NCBI GenBank assembly: GCA_029959605.1
Contig: JASCOC010000028.1
Location: forward strand, 1 to 36,332
Direction: 5' to 3'
DNA from: Lysobacteraceae bacterium PS02340
GTDB lineage: Bacteria > Pseudomonadota > Gammaproteobacteria > Xanthomonadales > Xanthomonadaceae
Length of the DNA: 36,332 bases
Shown here: piece by piece, positions 33,855-36,332 of the stretch
Numbering within the stretch: position 1 is the first letter of the stretch
Layout: every line of letters begins with the position of its first letter
Notes under the pieces: generated by a model
The model's database searches: none
The model's input: only the letters and a program-made list of their open reading frames with translations
Told to the model about the DNA's origin: nothing
Translations under genes and position numbers: made by a program

Positions 33855-35417
33855 ATGCCACCCATTCACCGTCGATCGTTTCTGCCGGCCGTGCTCGTGC
33901 CGCTGCTCCTGTCGACCGGCGTCGCGTTCGCCTGTGATGCGGGCCGCGTGGTCGGCGCGCAGGCCGATGGCGCCAGCGCAGGCGTGGCGGGGGTCCGCGT
34001 GTCGGATGGCCGCCGCATCGTCGAAACCGGTGCGGACGGGCGCTTCGAGGGCCTCGCGGGCGGCGACGCGCCGGTGTTCGTGATCAAGCCCGCGGGCTGG
34101 ACGCTGCCGCGCGAAGGCGCGAATCCCGCGTTCTGGCGCGCGGCTGGCCGCGCCGGCGATGCCTGCACGTTCGCGCTGCAGGCAGGCGAGGCAGCGGGCA
34201 CGCTCGATGTCGCGGTGTTCGCCGATCCGCAGACCGGCACCGCGGCGGAGGTGGGCTACTACGATCGCGCGGTGGTCGAGGCGGCGCGCGCCGTCGGCCC
34301 GTTCGGGCTCGGCCTGATGCTCGGCGACGTCACCAATGACGATCCCGCGCTGTACCCGCTGATCGATCGCGCCACCGCGCGTCTCGACACGCCGTGGCTG
34401 CACGCACCGGGCAACCACGATCTGGATTTCGATGCCAAGGACGACGTGGGGTCGACCGCCTCGTTCCGCGCCGCCTACGGCCCCGAGACCTACGCCTGGG
34501 AAACGCCGCAGGCGAACGTGCTCGTGCTCGACAACGTGATCTACCAGCCGGGCGCGCGCCCGGCCTACGTCGGCGGGTTGCGCGAAGACCAGTTCGCATT
34601 CGTCGAGGCGTATCTCGCCACGGCGCCGGTCGATCGTCTGCTGGTCGTCGCCGCGCACGTGCCGTGGTTCGACACCGCACCCACCGGCGCGCCCGAGACG
34701 ATGCGCAGTGCGGATCGCGCGCGCCTGTTCGCGGCCCTGCAACGGCACCCGCGCGTCCTTCTGCTCACCGGCCATCGCCACACCCAGCAGCACGTCCGTC
34801 ACGATGCGGCCAGCGGCTGGCACGGCGCGACGCCATGGCACGAATACAACGTCGGCGCCGTCAGCGGTGCGTTCTGGAGTGGCGCGCCCGATGCCGACGG
34901 CATTCCCGACGCGACGATGGCCGACGGCACGCCGAACGGCTTCGCGACCTTGCACATCGAGGCCGACGGCGACTATCGCCTGGCCTGGCATCCGGCGCGC
35001 GCGTCCGACGATCCGGCGACCACGCAGGCGATGGCGCTGCATGCGCCGCGCGTGCTGCGGCAGGGCGCGTATCCGGCGTGGGGCGTCTACGCCAACGTCT
35101 ACATGGGCCAGGCCGACACGCGCGTCGAGTTCCGCGTCGGCGATGACGACTGGGCGCCGATGCGCCGTGTCGAACGCGCCGATCCGCGCCTGTTGCTGGA
35201 GAACGCACGCGACGATCTCGCCGACACGCTGCGGGGCCTGGACCGCTCGCCCGAAGCGACGCCGTCGATGCATCTGTGGCGGGGCGCGCTGCCGACCGAT
35301 CGCGAGGTCGGCGATCACGTTGTCGAAGTGCGCGTGTTCGATGCCTGGCAGGGCGAACAGCGCGCGCACACGACGTATCGCCTCGATCTCTTCGACCCCA
35401 CGGGTACCACGCGATGA
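33855..35417 (+). CDS. exported calcineurin-like metallophosphoesterase
   Basis: A 520-aa protein with a signal peptide (cleavage near AFACDAG, residue 26) and three parts: an N-terminal beta domain (about 30-80, VVGAQADGASAGVAGVRVSDG), the metallophosphoesterase core (about 115-340), and a C-terminal beta domain (from about 400). Metal-site motifs are DPQ (Asp124; Gln in place of the common His), GDVTND (157-162), GNHD (186-189), AAHVP and GHRH. This matches the metallophosN/metallophosC architecture; substrate unknown. It is divergent from the diguanylate cyclase and overlaps the YdeI-like gene by 4 nt (ATGA). Confidence 0.88.
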   Translation: MPPIHRRSFLPAVLVPLLLSTGVAFACDAGRVVGAQADGASAGVAGVRVSDGRRIVETGADGRFEGLAGGDAPVFVIKPAGWTLPREGANPAFWRAAGRAGDACTFALQAGEAAGTLDVAVFADPQTGTAAEVGYYDRAVVEAARAVGPFGLGLMLGDVTNDDPALYPLIDRATARLDTPWLHAPGNHDLDFDAKDDVGSTASFRAAYGPETYAWETPQANVLVLDNVIYQPGARPAYVGGLREDQFAFVEAYLATAPVDRLLVVAAHVPWFDTAPTGAPETMRSADRARLFAALQRHPRVLLLTGHRHTQQHVRHDAASGWHGATPWHEYNVGAVSGAFWSGAPDADGIPDATMADGTPNGFATLHIEADGDYRLAWHPARASDDPATTQAMALHAPRVLRQGAYPAWGVYANVYMGQADTRVEFRVGDDDWAPMRRVERADPRLLLENARDDLADTLRGLDRSPEATPSMHLWRGALPTDREVGDHVVEVRVFDAWQGEQRAHTTYRLDLFDPTGTTR

Positions 35418-35998
35418 GCGCCGTGCCGCCCGACGGTCTGCCGGTACAGGCGTTCGCCGACGAGGCGGCGTGGGAGGCCTGGCTCCGCGCGCATGCCGGT
35501 GCCGCCGGGCTGTGGCTGAAGATCGCCAAGCAGGGCAATGCGATGCCGTCGGTGACCTATGCGCAGGCGCTCGACGTCGCACTGTGCCACGGCTGGATCG
35601 ACGGCCAGAAGCGCGGCTTCGACGATGCGTGGTTCCTGCAGCGTTTCACACCGAGGCGCGCCCGCAGCCTGTGGTCGGCGCGCAACGTCGCACACGTCGA
35701 ACGGTTGCACGCGGCCGGGCGTATCGGTCCGATCGGTCAGCGCGAAATCGACGCGGCGAAAGCGGACGGTCGCTGGGAGGCCGCCTACGCCGGCGCTGCG
35801 TCGATGGCGCCCCCGGACGAACTGCAGGCAGCGCTCGCCGCGACCCCAGGTGCGCAGATCGCATTCGACGCGCTCGACCGGACCAATCGCTATGCGGTGT
35901 GCTTCCGGGTCGCGACGTTGAAGACCGCAGCCGGCCGCGTGCGCCGCGCGCAGGCACTGGCGGAGATGCTCGCGCGCGGCGAGCGTCCGCACGGCTGA
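35414..35998 (+). CDS. YdeI/OmpD-associated family protein
   Basis: A 194-aa protein with the family opening (AFADEAAWEAWLRAHAGAAG-LWLKIAK), the core YAQALDVALCHGWIDGQKRGFD and FLQRFTPRRARSLWSARN, and the C-terminal helical segment with FDALDRTNRY. Family members are described as bacteriocin-protection or OmpD-associated proteins; the biochemical activity is unknown. The start overlaps the preceding stop (ATGA), so it is co-translated with the metallophosphoesterase gene. Confidence 0.87.
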   Translation: MSAVPPDGLPVQAFADEAAWEAWLRAHAGAAGLWLKIAKQGNAMPSVTYAQALDVALCHGWIDGQKRGFDDAWFLQRFTPRRARSLWSARNVAHVERLHAAGRIGPIGQREIDAAKADGRWEAAYAGAASMAPPDELQAALAATPGAQIAFDALDRTNRYAVCFRVATLKTAAGRVRRAQALAEMLARGERPHG

Positions 35999-36092
35999 TC
36001 CGGCGGATCGCAGGCGAGACCGGTCGCCTGGAACGCGAGTGGACGCCGCAACGCGACGGTCCTGCGGGTGGCTGATCTGGAACGCGCCCACA

Positions 36093-36118
36093 AAAAAACC
36101 CGCACGCGGCGGGTTCTT
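36093..36118. terminator. intrinsic terminator, strongest on the minus strand
   Basis: AACCCGC-ACGCG-GCGGGTT gives a 7-bp stem. In the plus direction it is followed by only CTTCC, but on the minus strand it is followed by T5 (seven Ts counting the stem), a textbook terminator. The plus-strand metallophosphoesterase-ydeI transcript may also end here. Confidence 0.88.
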
Positions 36119-36197
36119 CCAAGATGACCGGCTGGCGCGCGATGGCTGGCGGGCGGGTCGTGCGCGTCGCTTGCTGGCGATGGCTGGCGTGCGGCGC
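36093..36197 (-). ncRNA. candidate small RNA
   Basis: On the minus strand, a -10-like TAGAAT (36209-36204) lies about 105 nt upstream of the strong minus-strand terminator, with no reading frame between them. The putative transcript is C-rich with three GCCAGCC-type repeats and would end in the hairpin with a U-run. The -35 is weak (TCGTCA at 19 bp), so this is a hypothesis. Confidence 0.3.
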
Positions 36198-36282
36198 GCT
36201 GCGATTCTATCGAGGCACCGCAGGGCGATGACGAAACGAGAATCACTCTCGGGACTTCGCCTGCCGCGCGCATCGATGGAGA

Positions 36283-36332
36283 TGTGGGCGCGTGCTCGCG
36301 CGCGATGGCGCGCTCCCGGGACCGTCCGATCG
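36283..36332. repeat. REP-type element, truncated by the window end
   Basis: TGTGGGCGCGTGCTCGCGCGCGA-type sequence resembles the elements at 1-71 and 26490-26555. Its partner arm, if any, lies outside the window. Confidence 0.55.

Larger units (their letters stand above)
35999..36332. other. gene-free right end
   Basis: These 334 bp show no believable coding region. They hold a terminator (36093-36118), a run of short direct repeats (GCGATGGCTGGCG at 36139 and 36177 and related GGCTGGCG copies), a possible minus-strand promoter (-10 TAGAAT at 36204-36209), and a REP element cut by the window end. Confidence 0.6.

Noticed and set aside
36139..36190. The GCGATGGCTGGCG repeats as a CRISPR array
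   Set aside because: The copies are short, irregularly spaced and only two are near-identical, with no cas genes.
35890..36273. A 127-codon minus-strand frame in the gene-free right end
   Set aside because: It runs through the terminator and antisense to the YdeI-like gene, with no ribosome site or family features. A non-coding transcript is a better explanation.

Overview
The window is a high-GC, gene-dense stretch of bacterial chromosome. Gene content and order point to a gammaproteobacterium of the Xanthomonadaceae (Lysobacter/Luteimonas/Xanthomonas relatives). The supporting signs are a DUF6116-like small membrane protein, an sdhCDAB cluster followed by sdhE, a ygfX-like gene and lolC-lolD, class I fumarase, OMPLA, and intergenic REP elements beginning TGTGGGAGCG. 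The genus is an inference. About 34 protein genes and one tRNA are visible. I see no phage, insertion sequence, CRISPR array, or obvious frameshift.

Layout. 1-4305: a REP pair, an ABC exporter, a TRIC/UPF0126 membrane protein (both minus), and a divergent class I fumarase. 4326-8873 (minus): a Cys-rich lipoprotein with a sterol-desaturase-family membrane enzyme, then a tight DUF456-mscS-pldA envelope cluster. 8942-13417: a cold-shock gene with a long leader, two glycine-zipper surface proteins, a membrane-anchored cytochrome c'-like protein, tcdA, tatD and a DUF6116 gene. 13511-18255: glutaryl-CoA dehydrogenase, then a GNAT-GST-fused E1 dehydrogenase cluster. 18339-19871 (minus): an OmpA-like lipoprotein and ygfZ.

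19861-24435 is the most coherent module. It holds a DUF1674 (SDHAF4-like) gene apparently translated from a leaderless mRNA, then sdhC, sdhD, sdhA, sdhB, a perfect REPIN, sdhE (SDHAF2-type flavinylation factor) and a ygfX-like gene, with ygfZ (Fe-S cluster maintenance) divergent 25 bp away. Succinate dehydrogenase and most of its known accessory factors therefore sit together. Fumarase, the next TCA enzyme, is encoded about 15 kb away.

24505-36332: lolC/E-lolD; a minus-strand cluster of DUF4190, pyrD, murB and a DMT transporter; an ALDH7-family aldehyde dehydrogenase; tRNA-Arg(CCT); a 7TM diguanylate cyclase; a divergent metallophosphoesterase with a YdeI-like gene; and a gene-free end carrying a terminator, a possible small RNA and another REP copy.

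Most of the window is ordinary housekeeping and envelope biology. The items most worth a second look are the complex II assembly island with its leaderless promoter, the REPIN inside it, the Cys-rich lipoprotein paired with the sterol desaturase homologue, and the candidate minus-strand small RNA near the right end. All assignments come from reading the sequence; no database search was run.
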